Assembly (NCBI GenBank): GCA_051746985.1
Contig: JBNJFP010000006.1
Coordinates: 1 to 64,000, forward strand
Reading direction: 5' to 3'
DNA from: Fodinibius sp051746985
GTDB lineage: Bacteria > Bacteroidota > Rhodothermia > Balneolales > Balneolaceae
Length of the DNA: 64,000 nt
In this document: one piece after another, positions 17,260 through 26,401 of the stretch
Position numbering within the stretch: position 1 is the first letter of the stretch
How the letters are laid out: each line of letters starts with the position of its first letter
The notes under the pieces: model-generated
The model's database searches: none
Seen by the model: only the letters and a program-made list of their open reading frames with translations
Told to the model about the DNA's origin: nothing
Program-made: the position numbers and the translations under genes

Positions 17260-18015
17260 TCAGTTGGTTCGTTCTTTTAGAATCTGCAAAGCCCGGCGGG
17301 CGGATTGTTGCTCTGCCCCCTTTTTGCTTTTACCCGTTCCCCGGGCAATGGGTTCATTATCAACATAGACTTCAACCCCAAATGTTTTATCGTGCCCAGG
17401 TCCTTCTTCGGAAATAACGGTATAGGTGGGTATTTCCATTTTATTTGCCTGTGCAAATTCCAATAATAAACTTTTATAATTATCCAGGGTCTTTACGATT
17501 TCATCAAAATTGATGTAATCTTCAATAACACGACGAACAAATTTAGAGGTAGGCTTGTAGCCGAGGTCCAAATAAAGAGCACCTACTAATGATTCAAATA
17601 AATCTGAAAGTACACTTTTAGACTGTTCAATGCCTTGTCCCTGTACTCGTTCTCCCAGCAACATAAGCTTATTAAGATCCAGATTTTGAGCATACATTGC
17701 CAGCGTATCGCCCTTAACAAGTTTTGCCCTCAGTTTAGTAAGAAACCCCTCATTTTTATCAGGAAAAAGGTCAAAAATAATTTCTGTTACGATAAGATCC
17801 AGTACAGCGTCGCCTAAAAATTCAAGACGCTCGTAAGAATCAATAGAGGTGAAATTATCATCAACAAGTGTAGATCGGTGACTCAATGCACGAATATACA
17901 TAAAGGGATTATCTATAGAAGTGCCAACAATCCTTTCAAGTTTATCTACACGTTTTTTTTGCTCGGGCGGCAATTCTTCATCAGTCTGAAAATATGCCCT
18001 GAGCTTATCAAACAT
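17260..18015 (-). CDS. rnc: Ribonuclease III
   Basis: A 251-residue double-strand-specific endoribonuclease for rRNA and mRNA processing. The RNase III signature YERLEFLGDAVLD is at 61-73, with catalytic E65 and D69, and the second acidic pair is in SDLFESLVGALYLD (137-150). The C-terminal double-stranded RNA-binding domain ends with KSKKGAEQQSARRAL. Its start abuts the fabF stop, so it is the last gene of the fatty-acid operon, as in many bacteria. Confidence 0.96.
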   Translation of the reverse strand: MFDKLRAYFQTDEELPPEQKKRVDKLERIVGTSIDNPFMYIRALSHRSTLVDDNFTSIDSYERLEFLGDAVLDLIVTEIIFDLFPDKNEGFLTKLRAKLVKGDTLAMYAQNLDLNKLMLLGERVQGQGIEQSKSVLSDLFESLVGALYLDLGYKPTSKFVRRVIEDYINFDEIVKTLDNYKSLLLEFAQANKMEIPTYTVISEEGPGHDKTFGVEVYVDNEPIARGTGKSKKGAEQQSARRALQILKERTN

Positions 18016-19263
18016 CTACTGCTCTTCGTACTTTTTAAAGACCAAAGTTGTATTGTGCCCGCCAAATCCAAATGCATTGTTCAGCGCGTATTTGACGTCC
18101 CGAACTTCCGCTTCATTAAAGGTATAGTTGAGATCACATTCCGGATCTGGTGTTTCAAAATTGATAGTTGGTGGAACCATACCGTGATATGTAGTTAATA
18201 CAGTAGCCAACGCTTCCATAGCTCCTGCAGCCCCCAGGGCGTGGCCGGTCATCGATTTTGTTGAATTGTGATTGATCTTGTACGCGTGATCGCCAAAGAC
18301 CTTTTTAATCGAATTGGTTTCAGCTATATCACCCAGTGGTGTTGAGGTACCGTGCATATTAATGTGATCAATATCCTCGGTTTGTATTCCGGCAGAATCA
18401 AGTGCACGATTCAGTGCCAAAATCACCCCTTCTCCATCAGGATCGGGAGCCGTTATATGATGAGCATCTGCAGAAAAACCATAACCAACGATTTCTCCAT
18501 AAATCTGAGCTCCCCGCTCTTTAGCATGCTCGTACTCTTCCAAGAAAAGTATTGCCGAGCCTTCACCCAAGACAAAACCGTCTCGATTTTTATCAAATGG
18601 TCGAGAGGCTGATTGGGGGTCGTCGTTTCGAGTTGACATCGCTCTCATAGAGTTAAAACCGGCTACCCCAATACGAGATACAGGGGCTTCGGATCCCCCG
18701 GAAACAGCCATATCACACTGCCCTTGCTTAATAGAATCGTATGCCAGTGCAATATTATGAGAACCGGTAGCACAGGCCGAAACGGCACAAAAATTGGGAC
18801 CTTTAAATCCATACTTGATGGAAATTTGTCCCGCTACCATATCTGGGATAAGTTTTGGAATAAAAAATGGCGATACTCCCCGTGGCCCATGTTCATGAAA
18901 TGAAATGGACTGTTCATAGAAAGTAATCATCCCTCCTATACCAGTTCCTACAATAACGGCAACATCATCTTTGTTGATGTCGTCAAGATTTAAACCGGTA
19001 TCTTCGATCGCTTCATCAGCGGCAATTAGGGCATACTGGCACACTTTGTCCAGTCGCCGTGCCTCTTTGCGATCGAAATAATCCAACTCATCGTACTCAG
19101 GTATCTGAGCAGCAAATTTTGTAGGAAAGTCGGAAGTATCAAAATGCTCAATTTCTTGAGCACCACTTTTGCCAGAAACTAATCCATTCCAGAAATCTGG
19201 TGCCGTCTTACCTACTGGGGTAAGGGCACCAATTCCGGTAATAACAACTCTACGGTTAGACAT
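18016..19263 (-). CDS. fabF: 3-oxoacyl-ACP synthase II
   Basis: A 415-residue condensing enzyme that elongates acyl-ACP with malonyl-ACP. The nucleophile Cys is in VSACATGSHN, and the two active-site histidines lie in NMHGTSTPLGD and KSMTGHALGAAG. The C-terminal NNAFGFGGHN glycine loop is present. Length is typical. It lies 26 nt after acpP and directly abuts rnc. Confidence 0.97.
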   Translation of the reverse strand: MSNRRVVITGIGALTPVGKTAPDFWNGLVSGKSGAQEIEHFDTSDFPTKFAAQIPEYDELDYFDRKEARRLDKVCQYALIAADEAIEDTGLNLDDINKDDVAVIVGTGIGGMITFYEQSISFHEHGPRGVSPFFIPKLIPDMVAGQISIKYGFKGPNFCAVSACATGSHNIALAYDSIKQGQCDMAVSGGSEAPVSRIGVAGFNSMRAMSTRNDDPQSASRPFDKNRDGFVLGEGSAILFLEEYEHAKERGAQIYGEIVGYGFSADAHHITAPDPDGEGVILALNRALDSAGIQTEDIDHINMHGTSTPLGDIAETNSIKKVFGDHAYKINHNSTKSMTGHALGAAGAMEALATVLTTYHGMVPPTINFETPDPECDLNYTFNEAEVRDVKYALNNAFGFGGHNTTLVFKKYEEQ

Positions 19264-19289
19264 GCTAAAAGTATTAGCGGATGAGAATG

Positions 19290-19529
19290 TTAGCTTACTT
19301 TCTCCTGGAGATACTCAACAGCATTACCTACTGTTGCAATATTTTCGGCATCTTCATCAGGAATGCTGATATCAAATTCCTTTTCGAACTCCATGATGAG
19401 TTCTACAGTATCCAATGAATCAGCACCTAAGTCGTTGGTGAAATTTGCTTCGGCGGTTACTTCTGATTCATCAACACCTAATTTGTCAACGATAATTGAT
19501 TTTACTTTTGATTCAACGTCTTGTGACAT
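19290..19529 (-). CDS. acpP: Acyl carrier protein
   Basis: A 79-residue acidic four-helix carrier. The phosphopantetheine attachment site is S38 in LGADSLDTVEL. It carries the growing acyl chain between the Fab enzymes encoded on both sides. A 151-nt leader with terminator-like and alternative hairpins separates it from fabG, suggesting expression of its own. Confidence 0.97.
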   Translation of the reverse strand: MSQDVESKVKSIIVDKLGVDESEVTAEANFTNDLGADSLDTVELIMEFEKEFDISIPDEDAENIATVGNAVEYLQEKVS

Positions 19530-19680
19530 AACAGTTATTTAACTTATGTTGGAGTTTAATTTTTATTAAACAATCTGCCCACTTGCGTAGAGCATGGGCT
19601 GAAAATACAATTTAAATTTATAAAATACACTTTCAGCCAAAGTGTATCTCAGTACATCAGTACACGAATAAAAAGTTCTA
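19530..19680 (-). promoter_or_regulatory. Structured leader between fabG and acpP
   Basis: On the minus strand a terminator-like hairpin (19626-19646) contains GGCTGAAA in its loop and stem. That segment could instead pair with TTTTCAGCC downstream (complement of 19597-19604), an 8-bp alternative fold. A third hairpin (CCCA/TGGG plus TGC/GCA) follows, and the palindrome GTTTAAT-N4-ATTAAAC lies at 19554-19571, just before acpP. Confidence 0.4.
19626..19646 (-). terminator. Terminator-like hairpin after fabG
   Basis: TACACTTT and AAAGTGTA form a perfect 8-bp stem with a 5-nt loop. On the minus strand it is followed by the T-rich TTTTATAAATTT, 35 nt after the fabG stop. Confidence 0.55.
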
Positions 19681-20430
19681 CTACATAGCCATTCCGCCAT
19701 CTACCCGCACCGTTGTTCCGGTAATGTAAGAACTCAGATCAGAAGCTAAAAATGATACCGCATCGGCAACTTCTTGAGCTTCGCCAGCCCGGGCCATCGG
19801 GGTTTCCTCTTTGATAGCCTCCAGAATTTTTTCGTCGAGTTCTCCGGTCATTTCTGTGGTGATATATCCCGGTGCTACTACATTCGCACGGATATTGCGG
19901 GATGCAAATTCTTTGGCGTATGATTTGGTAAATCCTATAATACCAGCCTTCGATGCCGCATAATTACTCTGTCCAGCATTACCTGACAGACCTACAACAG
20001 AGCTTATGTTAATAATAGATCCGCCACGGCTGCGCATCATTGGCTTGGCAGCGGCCTTACAGTAATTAAAAATACTCTTTAGGTTGGTATCAATAACCTG
20101 ATCCCATTGTTCCTCACTCATTCGAAGGATTAAGTTATCGCGGGTGATACCCGCATTGTTTACAAGAATGTCTAATTTATCCCATTCTTCAACAAGTTCA
20201 GAGACAACTTCCCCTGCCCTGTCAAAGTTTACCGCATCAGCCTGTATGGCCTTGGCCCTGTTTCCTTTTGACTCAATTTCTTCCTTAACTTCATTGGCTG
20301 CATCTACCGAACTGGCAAAGGTAATGGCTACATCAGCACCATACTCTGCCAACGTCAAAGCTATCGCTTTTCCAATTCCACGGCTTCCGCCGGTAACTAA
20401 TGCTGTTTTTCCTTCTAATGATAAACTCAT
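19681..20430 (-). CDS. fabG: 3-oxoacyl-ACP reductase
   Basis: A 249-residue NADPH-dependent SDR that reduces 3-oxoacyl-ACP in fatty-acid elongation. The cofactor motif TGGSRGIGKA is at about 13-22, NNAGIT at about 90-95, and the active site has Ser in SSVVGLSGN and Tyr/Lys in YAASK. It lies 12 nt after fabD. Confidence 0.96.
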   Translation of the reverse strand: MSLSLEGKTALVTGGSRGIGKAIALTLAEYGADVAITFASSVDAANEVKEEIESKGNRAKAIQADAVNFDRAGEVVSELVEEWDKLDILVNNAGITRDNLILRMSEEQWDQVIDTNLKSIFNYCKAAAKPMMRSRGGSIINISSVVGLSGNAGQSNYAASKAGIIGFTKSYAKEFASRNIRANVVAPGYITTEMTGELDEKILEAIKEETPMARAGEAQEVADAVSFLASDLSSYITGTTVRVDGGMAM

Positions 20431-20442
20431 TGCAAATAATTT

Positions 20443-21330
20443 TTATTGATATCCATTAATTTCTACATCGCTCAACGTACGTTTTACAAGCCCCTGCAAT
20501 ACCTTGCCGGGACCTACTTCAACGAAACTGTCTGCCCCTTCGCTGTGCATATTCTCCAGCGTTTGTGTCCATCGAACGGGATTTAACAACTGGTTTAAAA
20601 CGTTTGATCGAATTTCTTCTGGGGCGGTCGTCGGTTCTGCTGTATAGTTGCTATAAATGGGACATTCAGGCGCCTTAATATTCAACGATTCCAAACTTTC
20701 TTTTAACCCATCGTAAGCTGGTTGCATCAACGAAGAATGAAAAGCGCCACTTACGGGCAGCTTTTTAGCCAACCGGCATCCTTCTTCTTTCAGTAACTCC
20801 ACAGCCTTATCAATAGCTTGCTCATCACCCGAAATTACTACTTGCCCGGGACAATTATAATTGGCAGCGATAACCTCTTTGCCAACTTCAGTTGAAGCCT
20901 GCTTGCAGATGCGTTCGACAACTTCGTCATCCATCCCAATAACAGCAGCCATAGTACCGGGGTTACTTTCTCCGGCCTGTTGCATAAGCTCACCACGGCG
21001 ACGAACAATGTTAAGGGCATCCTCAAAAGCGACTGCCCCACAAGCTACCAGCGCAGAAAATTCACCCAAACTGTGGCCAGCTACCATATCAGGTTCAGCA
21101 TCAAGCGTGCTAAAAAGTGCAACCGAATGCAGAAAAATAGCAGGTTGCGTAAACTCGGTTTGCTTAAGTTTTTCTTCGGGACCTTCAAACATAATCTGCT
21201 TTAGATCAAAGCCCAACACATCGTTGGCCTTATGAATCAGATCGGCAAATGTTTCATTTTCCTGATAGTGGGACTGTCCCATTCCTACAGATTGTGAACC
21301 CTGTCCGGGAAATAGATACGCAGTACTCAT
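20443..21330 (-). CDS. fabD: Malonyl-CoA:ACP transacylase
   Basis: A 295-residue transferase that loads malonate from CoA onto ACP. The N-terminal FPGQGSQ is at 7-13, the nucleophile Ser is in GHSLGEFSAL, and the catalytic His lies in SGAFHSSLM. It starts 3 nt after fabH. Confidence 0.96.
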   Translation of the reverse strand: MSTAYLFPGQGSQSVGMGQSHYQENETFADLIHKANDVLGFDLKQIMFEGPEEKLKQTEFTQPAIFLHSVALFSTLDAEPDMVAGHSLGEFSALVACGAVAFEDALNIVRRRGELMQQAGESNPGTMAAVIGMDDEVVERICKQASTEVGKEVIAANYNCPGQVVISGDEQAIDKAVELLKEEGCRLAKKLPVSGAFHSSLMQPAYDGLKESLESLNIKAPECPIYSNYTAEPTTAPEEIRSNVLNQLLNPVRWTQTLENMHSEGADSFVEVGPGKVLQGLVKRTLSDVEINGYQ

Positions 21331-21333
21331 AAC

Positions 21334-22329
21334 TTATTTCCACCCCCATTTAAGATAGATTGATCCCCATGTATATCCGCCACCAAAGGCAGCCAAAATC
21401 AAATTATCACCGTGTTCCAATTCGTCTTTCCAATCGTAAAGGCACAATGGGATGGTAGCAGCTGTGGTATTGCCATATTTATCGATATTGACCATAACCT
21501 TTTCATTATCCAATCCCATGCGATTGGCGGTGGCATCGATAATACGCAAATTTGCCTGATGCGGAACCAGCCATGCCACATCATCCGCTGAAAGATCATT
21601 CTTTTCCATAATTTCAGCCGATACGTCTGCCATTCCAACCGTAGCCTTTTTAAATACCGTGCGTCCATCCTGCTGGGCAAAATGAAGACGTTCAGCCACA
21701 GTTTGCTCACTGGCGGGATTCAAACTACCACCCGCGGGCTGATACAATGATAAGTTTGTATCTCCTTCGGAGCGATGGATATAATCGATAATCCCCGTTT
21801 CATCTTCGGTTGGCTCAAGCAATACTGCTCCGGCACCGTCTCCAAACAAAATACAAGTAGAGCGGTCGGTGTAATCAATGATAGAGCTCATTTTATCAGC
21901 GCCGATAACCAGCACCTTATCAGCTCGACCTGATTCTATGAAATTCGCTCCTGTTGTCAAGGCGTACAAAAATCCAGAACAAGCTGCCGACAGATCAAAG
22001 GCATAGGCACTGCTGGCTCCAATTTCATTTTGTATCAAACACGCCGTGGCGGGAAAAAGGTAATCCGGGGTAACCGTGGCACAAATAACTACATCAATAT
22101 CTTCGCCCGAAATACCGCGCTGTTCTAATACCTCTTTAGCCGCTTCGGATCCCATAAAAGCGGTCGCCTTGTCGTCATCCTTAAGAATTCGGCGTTCTTT
22201 AATTCCTGTCCTTGTTCGTATCCATTCATCATTAGTCTCTACCATTTCCTCAAGGTCAGCATTCGTAAGCCGACTCTCAGGCAGGTAGTGTCCTACTGCT
22301 GTGATTGCTGCTCGTTTTGTTTCCGCCAT
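21334..22329 (-). CDS. fabH: 3-oxoacyl-ACP synthase III
   Basis: A 331-residue enzyme that starts fatty-acid synthesis by condensing an acyl-CoA primer with malonyl-ACP. The Cys-His-Asn triad is visible in AACSGFLYAL, VPHQANLRI and YGNTTAA. It lies 12 nt after plsX. Confidence 0.96.
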   Translation of the reverse strand: MAETKRAAITAVGHYLPESRLTNADLEEMVETNDEWIRTRTGIKERRILKDDDKATAFMGSEAAKEVLEQRGISGEDIDVVICATVTPDYLFPATACLIQNEIGASSAYAFDLSAACSGFLYALTTGANFIESGRADKVLVIGADKMSSIIDYTDRSTCILFGDGAGAVLLEPTEDETGIIDYIHRSEGDTNLSLYQPAGGSLNPASEQTVAERLHFAQQDGRTVFKKATVGMADVSAEIMEKNDLSADDVAWLVPHQANLRIIDATANRMGLDNEKVMVNIDKYGNTTAATIPLCLYDWKDELEHGDNLILAAFGGGYTWGSIYLKWGWK

Positions 22330-22341
22330 TTATGGGGTTAT

Positions 22342-23325
22342 TTATTTAAGAGATGCTACAATTTTTTCGTTGATATTGTGATCCACACATTTTGCGGCAC
22401 TCAATATCATATTTTTAATCGCCAACGGCGAACTGCTTCCATGTCCTACCATGGTAAGCCCATCTACACCTAAGAAAGGAACGCCACCAATTTGATCGGG
22501 ATCAAACTCTGCCAGAGACGTTTTCAACACTTTGCTTACCATTTTTGCTTCTTTGGCACCAAGCCCTAAATCCTCTATTCCCTTTTTTACAAAAAACTCG
22601 AGTGCCCTGGGTATTGATTCGCCAAATTTAAGAACAATATTTCCGATTAAGCCATCGCAAAGAAATACATCGGCTTTACCGAAAAAGATATCTCCACCTT
22701 CAATATTTCCAGCAAAGTTTGGCAGAGTCTGCAATTCTTTATATACCTTTTTAAGCTCGTCCGTCCCCTTCTCTTCCTCTTCTCCGACATTAAGGAGTCC
22801 CACCTGGGGATCTTTAACAGCCATGATTTCCTTGGCAAAAACGCGTCCCATTTCAGCAAATTCGAGATACATTGAGGGACGAACCTCCAAATTTGCACCG
22901 GCATCCATTACCAGCCGTGGACCTTTTACCGTAGGATAAATTGCTGCAATCGTTGGACGACTAACCCCCTCCAGCTTTCCCAACAAAAATGTTGAAGCCG
23001 CCAAAAGGGCGCCCGTATTGCCTGCACTTACAAAAGCATTACATTTGCCTGCCCTGTGCATTCCTACACCAACGACGATAGAAGACTTTTGCTTCGCTTT
23101 AACCGCCTGGGCAGGAGACTCATCCATACCAATAATTTCAGGCGCATGCTGCACCAGGATGCGTTCCTGTTCGTAATCATGTTTCGCAAGCTCATCATTA
23201 ATTATATCCTCGGGTCCAATGAGGGCAACCGTTAAATCGGCGATTTCTTCAATCGCTTGTATAGCACCTTCAACTGGACTTTTGGGATAATGATCGCCCC
23301 CCGCGGCATCTACAGCAATGATCAT
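22342..23325 (-). CDS. plsX: Phosphate acyltransferase PlsX
   Basis: A 327-residue peripheral membrane enzyme that makes acyl-phosphate from acyl-ACP for phospholipid synthesis. It starts with the conserved AVDAAGGDHYP and has SAGNTGALLA, AIYPT and FLCDGLIGNIVLK. Placed between rpmF and fabH, as is usual. Confidence 0.96.
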   Translation of the reverse strand: MIIAVDAAGGDHYPKSPVEGAIQAIEEIADLTVALIGPEDIINDELAKHDYEQERILVQHAPEIIGMDESPAQAVKAKQKSSIVVGVGMHRAGKCNAFVSAGNTGALLAASTFLLGKLEGVSRPTIAAIYPTVKGPRLVMDAGANLEVRPSMYLEFAEMGRVFAKEIMAVKDPQVGLLNVGEEEEKGTDELKKVYKELQTLPNFAGNIEGGDIFFGKADVFLCDGLIGNIVLKFGESIPRALEFFVKKGIEDLGLGAKEAKMVSKVLKTSLAEFDPDQIGGVPFLGVDGLTMVGHGSSSPLAIKNMILSAAKCVDHNINEKIVASLK

Positions 23326-23346
23326 GAATAAGAGGTTAGGATAAAA

Positions 23347-23526
23347 TTACTTGTTCACGTCGATGATTTGTCGACCGCGATAGTGGCCGCACTCTTTACA
23401 AACGTGATGGTAGCGATGAAATGCACCGCAGTTATCACATTCAGCAAGTGTTGGCTCTCCAATTTTATCATGTGAGCGGCGTTTTCCCTGTCGGGATTTA
23501 GAATGTTGTCGTTTTGGATGTGCCAT
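23347..23526 (-). CDS. rpmF: 50S ribosomal protein L32
   Basis: Read by hand: a 59-residue basic protein beginning MAHPKRQHSKSRQGKRRSHD, with the zinc-ribbon pairs C30/C33 and C43/C46. It is the four-cysteine, zinc-binding form of L32. It lies 21 nt after DUF177 and 21 nt before plsX, the canonical DUF177-rpmF-plsX order. Confidence 0.95.
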   Translation of the reverse strand: MAHPKRQHSKSRQGKRRSHDKIGEPTLAECDNCGAFHRYHHVCKECGHYRGRQIIDVNK

Positions 23527-23547
23527 TAGTTATTAATGATATTTCTG

Positions 23548-24060
23548 TTAATTCTTTAGCTTTTTCAGTTTTTCCCACCGCGGATCAACGACCTCGGCGT
23601 CTGTATCTTCTTTAGTATTTCCGAACGATTTTGTTTCGAATTCTTTTGGTCTTCCTTTTTCATCAAGAAACTTGGGGTGCACCTTTTTTACCGGGATGTT
23701 TAACAAAATCGTATCCCGAACTTCATCTTCAACGCTCAACGTGTTGCTTGAAAAATTAAAGCGGCGTACAGCCCCATTTTCGTCTTCTGTTTCTTCCTGC
23801 ACGTCAACCTTAAAAACTACCTCGTAATCAGATTCAATGGGCTGGATGAATGGTTCAAGCGAACGATCGCATACCAGTTCTACATCCGAATCCACATTAA
23901 AATTAACCCTGATAAAATGAAGCGTACGATAAAACTGAAGATCGACGAAACCACCCTGAAACTCATAGGGCGATAAATCTAAATCTTCATCCGTCAACTC
24001 TACCGTTCGCCGGCTTTCGCCTTCGGGTATTTCTACTATGTTAAATTCAAGTTTTGACAT
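23548..24060 (-). CDS. DUF177 (YceD-like) protein
   Basis: A 170-residue acidic protein of the DUF177 family found next to rpmF in most bacteria and linked to large-subunit rRNA or L32 supply. Seen here: LSPYEFQGGFVDLQFYRTLHFIRVN followed by the CDRSLEP segment that carries the only Cys. The C-terminus is DPRWEKLKKLKN, the typical ending. The ATG at 24060 (MSKLEF) is preferred; an in-frame TTG at 24078 would add six residues. Confidence 0.85.
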   Translation of the reverse strand: MSKLEFNIVEIPEGESRRTVELTDEDLDLSPYEFQGGFVDLQFYRTLHFIRVNFNVDSDVELVCDRSLEPFIQPIESDYEVVFKVDVQEETEDENGAVRRFNFSSNTLSVEDEVRDTILLNIPVKKVHPKFLDEKGRPKEFETKSFGNTKEDTDAEVVDPRWEKLKKLKN

Positions 24061-24106
24061 AATCGCAAGAGTTTCCAAAAATATGAATATTTGGATTTAC
24101 CTGCAA

Positions 24107-24772
24107 TCAATTAAACAACCCAAATAACCGCTGCTCAATAAGTTCAATAATACGACCCAAGTCTTCTTTATTGTTTACAAAATCCAGGTCATCGGTGTCA
24201 ATAATCAGCTTCTCATGCGGATAGCGCTGGATCCAGTCCTCATATAGATTATTCAAGCGTTCGAGGTATTCAATGCGAATGGTATTTTCGTATTCCCTGC
24301 CTCGCTGCTGAATTTGTTGAACAAGCGTGGGAACTTGCGCACGAATATAAATGAGCAAGCTGGGCGCCTGAAGGTAGTTTGTCATCTCACGAAATAGTGC
24401 CTCGTAGTTTTCAAAATCACGATCGCTCATCAATCCCATGTTGTGCAGATTTTTCGCAAAGATTTCCACATCCTCATAAATAGTGCGATCTTGTACAAAA
24501 CGACCTTCGCGTTCCAGCATCTGCTTTTGATGACGAAAGCGACTCGACAAGAAATAGATCTGCAGGTTAAAACTCCAGCGACGCATATCGTCGTAAAAGT
24601 CAGACAAATATGGATTATCATCGACAGATTCGTAAAAGGCCTCCCATCCAAAATGCTTGGCAAGTAACCCTGTGAGCGATGATTTTCCCGCTCCAATATT
24701 ACCGGCAATGGCAATAAATTTCAGATTATCCTCTTCCGGCTCCGACAGATGTTCATTAATATTTTCACTCAT
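24107..24772 (-). CDS. Deoxynucleoside kinase
   Basis: A 221-residue kinase of the dNK/dCK-dGK family that phosphorylates deoxyribonucleosides for salvage. The P-loop GNIGAGKSS is at about 24-32, WSFNLQIYFLSSRF forms the substrate helix, and VQDRTIYEDVEIF contains the DR[ST] motif. The LID arginines are in QQRGREYE. It lies 3 nt after the pgi stop. Preference for dA or dG is not determined. Confidence 0.9.
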   Translation of the reverse strand: MSENINEHLSEPEEDNLKFIAIAGNIGAGKSSLTGLLAKHFGWEAFYESVDDNPYLSDFYDDMRRWSFNLQIYFLSSRFRHQKQMLEREGRFVQDRTIYEDVEIFAKNLHNMGLMSDRDFENYEALFREMTNYLQAPSLLIYIRAQVPTLVQQIQQRGREYENTIRIEYLERLNNLYEDWIQRYPHEKLIIDTDDLDFVNNKEDLGRIIELIEQRLFGLFN

Positions 24773-24775
24773 TCC

Positions 24776-26065
24776 CTATTCCTTTCCCAATAATTGATAC
24801 ATTTCTTTTTTATAATCTTCCACGCCGGGCTGATTGAAAGGATTGACCCCGAGACAATAGCAATATATAGCCGTCACCAATTCATAAAAGTATATAAATT
24901 CTCCAATATGCTGTGCATTGAGTTTTTCCAAAGCCACCTCTATACACGGCACTTTTCCATTTGTATGTGCCTGCAGCGTACCTTCAAAAGCTTTGGTGTT
25001 AATTTCATGAAACGATTTACCAGCTAAATAATTAAGACCGTCATGGTTTTCGGGAAGCTTTTCTATTGTAATATGATCACGAGATGTCCCCAAAGTAATA
25101 AATGTTTCCATTATATTGCGCGGTCCCTGCTGAATAAACTGACCTATACTATGCAAATCGGTGGAGTAGGATGCCAGCACGGGAAACATCCCCTTACCTT
25201 CCTTGCCCTCGCTTTCCCCAAAAAGTTGCTGCAGCCAACCGCCCAACGCTTTTAACTGAGGCTCAAAAGAAGTAATGACATCGACAGCCTTTCCTTTCTC
25301 AAACAAAGCGTATTTGGCAGCCGCGTAAGCAATTGCCTGGTCTGGCTGATCTTCCAGCTCTTCGAACTTAGACACCCCGCCATAAAACAGTGTTTTAATA
25401 TCGACGCCGGATATCGAAATAGGAAACAATCCCACGGGTGTAAGCACAGAAAACCGTCCCCCTACATTATCAGGGATTACAAACTTTTGATATCCATGCT
25501 GATCAATAAGTTCATTAAGTGCCCCTCCCTTCTCGCTTGTAGTGCAGATAATCCGATCGTCTGCATCTTCGGGAAATTGCTTTGACATCCACTTGCGGAG
25601 CACCCGAAACGAAAGGGCCGTTTCGAGCGTAGTGCCAGATTTTGAAATCACATTTAAAAATACGCTTTTCGGCTCACCATCCTCATTTGGCTTTTCAAGG
25701 TGAGCAACAAGTTCGTCAAGATAGCGACCACTCATATGGTGCCCGGCAAATATAATTTCTGGTCCGTTACTCCCAAAAAAGGGACCCAATGCCTCGATCA
25801 CGGCCCGGGCTCCCAGATAGGATCCCCCTATGCCACAGACGATAAAAACATCGGCCTCCTCGCGTATTTCAGTACCAAGGCTGTCGATTTGTTCGAGAAT
25901 AGCGTCATTGGGATCAGCGAGCATATCACGCCAGCCCAACCACTCAAATCCCTTTCCACTTCGCTGACGCACCTTCGCCAAAGACTGCTCTGCCTCTTGG
26001 CGCGCCTGTGCAAATTCATCATCGGTTAAAAATTTCGTAGCCCGATTTGTATCTATCTTAATCAT
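24776..26065 (-). CDS. pgi: Glucose-6-phosphate isomerase
   Basis: A 429-residue cytosolic enzyme that interconverts glucose 6-phosphate and fructose 6-phosphate, which also feeds GDP-mannose and UDP-GlcNAc synthesis. The family motif VISKSGTTLET lies in the middle, GGRFSVLTPVGL follows, and the C-terminus has QPGVEDYKKEMY. Length matches the short Bacillus-type enzymes rather than the 550-aa type. It is the first gene of the long minus-strand run that ends with rnc. Confidence 0.95.
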   Translation of the reverse strand: MIKIDTNRATKFLTDDEFAQARQEAEQSLAKVRQRSGKGFEWLGWRDMLADPNDAILEQIDSLGTEIREEADVFIVCGIGGSYLGARAVIEALGPFFGSNGPEIIFAGHHMSGRYLDELVAHLEKPNEDGEPKSVFLNVISKSGTTLETALSFRVLRKWMSKQFPEDADDRIICTTSEKGGALNELIDQHGYQKFVIPDNVGGRFSVLTPVGLFPISISGVDIKTLFYGGVSKFEELEDQPDQAIAYAAAKYALFEKGKAVDVITSFEPQLKALGGWLQQLFGESEGKEGKGMFPVLASYSTDLHSIGQFIQQGPRNIMETFITLGTSRDHITIEKLPENHDGLNYLAGKSFHEINTKAFEGTLQAHTNGKVPCIEVALEKLNAQHIGEFIYFYELVTAIYCYCLGVNPFNQPGVEDYKKEMYQLLGKE

Positions 26066-26401
26066 TAATTACTGCTATTTAAGCTTTATTTAACACTGAT
26101 TGTACCAGTACGTTCATCAAAAAAATTTGAGGGAGTATAAAACCTGAATAATTACTAAAATTCAAATTATTATTTCAGTTTAACCTGCTTTTAATAATTC
26201 AATTCTAATAATGATTGACAAGGACGAAATGTCATCTTTTTTAAGTCTGCTATAACCTGAAGAAAACGACCTTTTATCAAAATTGAATGTGGAGAAGCTC
26301 GTCACATAAAGCTATATTGGATATCAATTATTTCAAGCCGTATTATCCCCTTATTTGATTGTCAACGATTATACCAAACTCACTAAGCCTTTTACAGGTA
26401 G
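26066..26401. other. Divergent AT-rich region, nothing specific
   Basis: The 336 nt between pgi and the polyprenyl synthase should hold promoters for both, but no clear site or RNA gene was found. A CTGGTAC near 26106 (minus) lacks a good -12 element. Confidence 0.5.
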
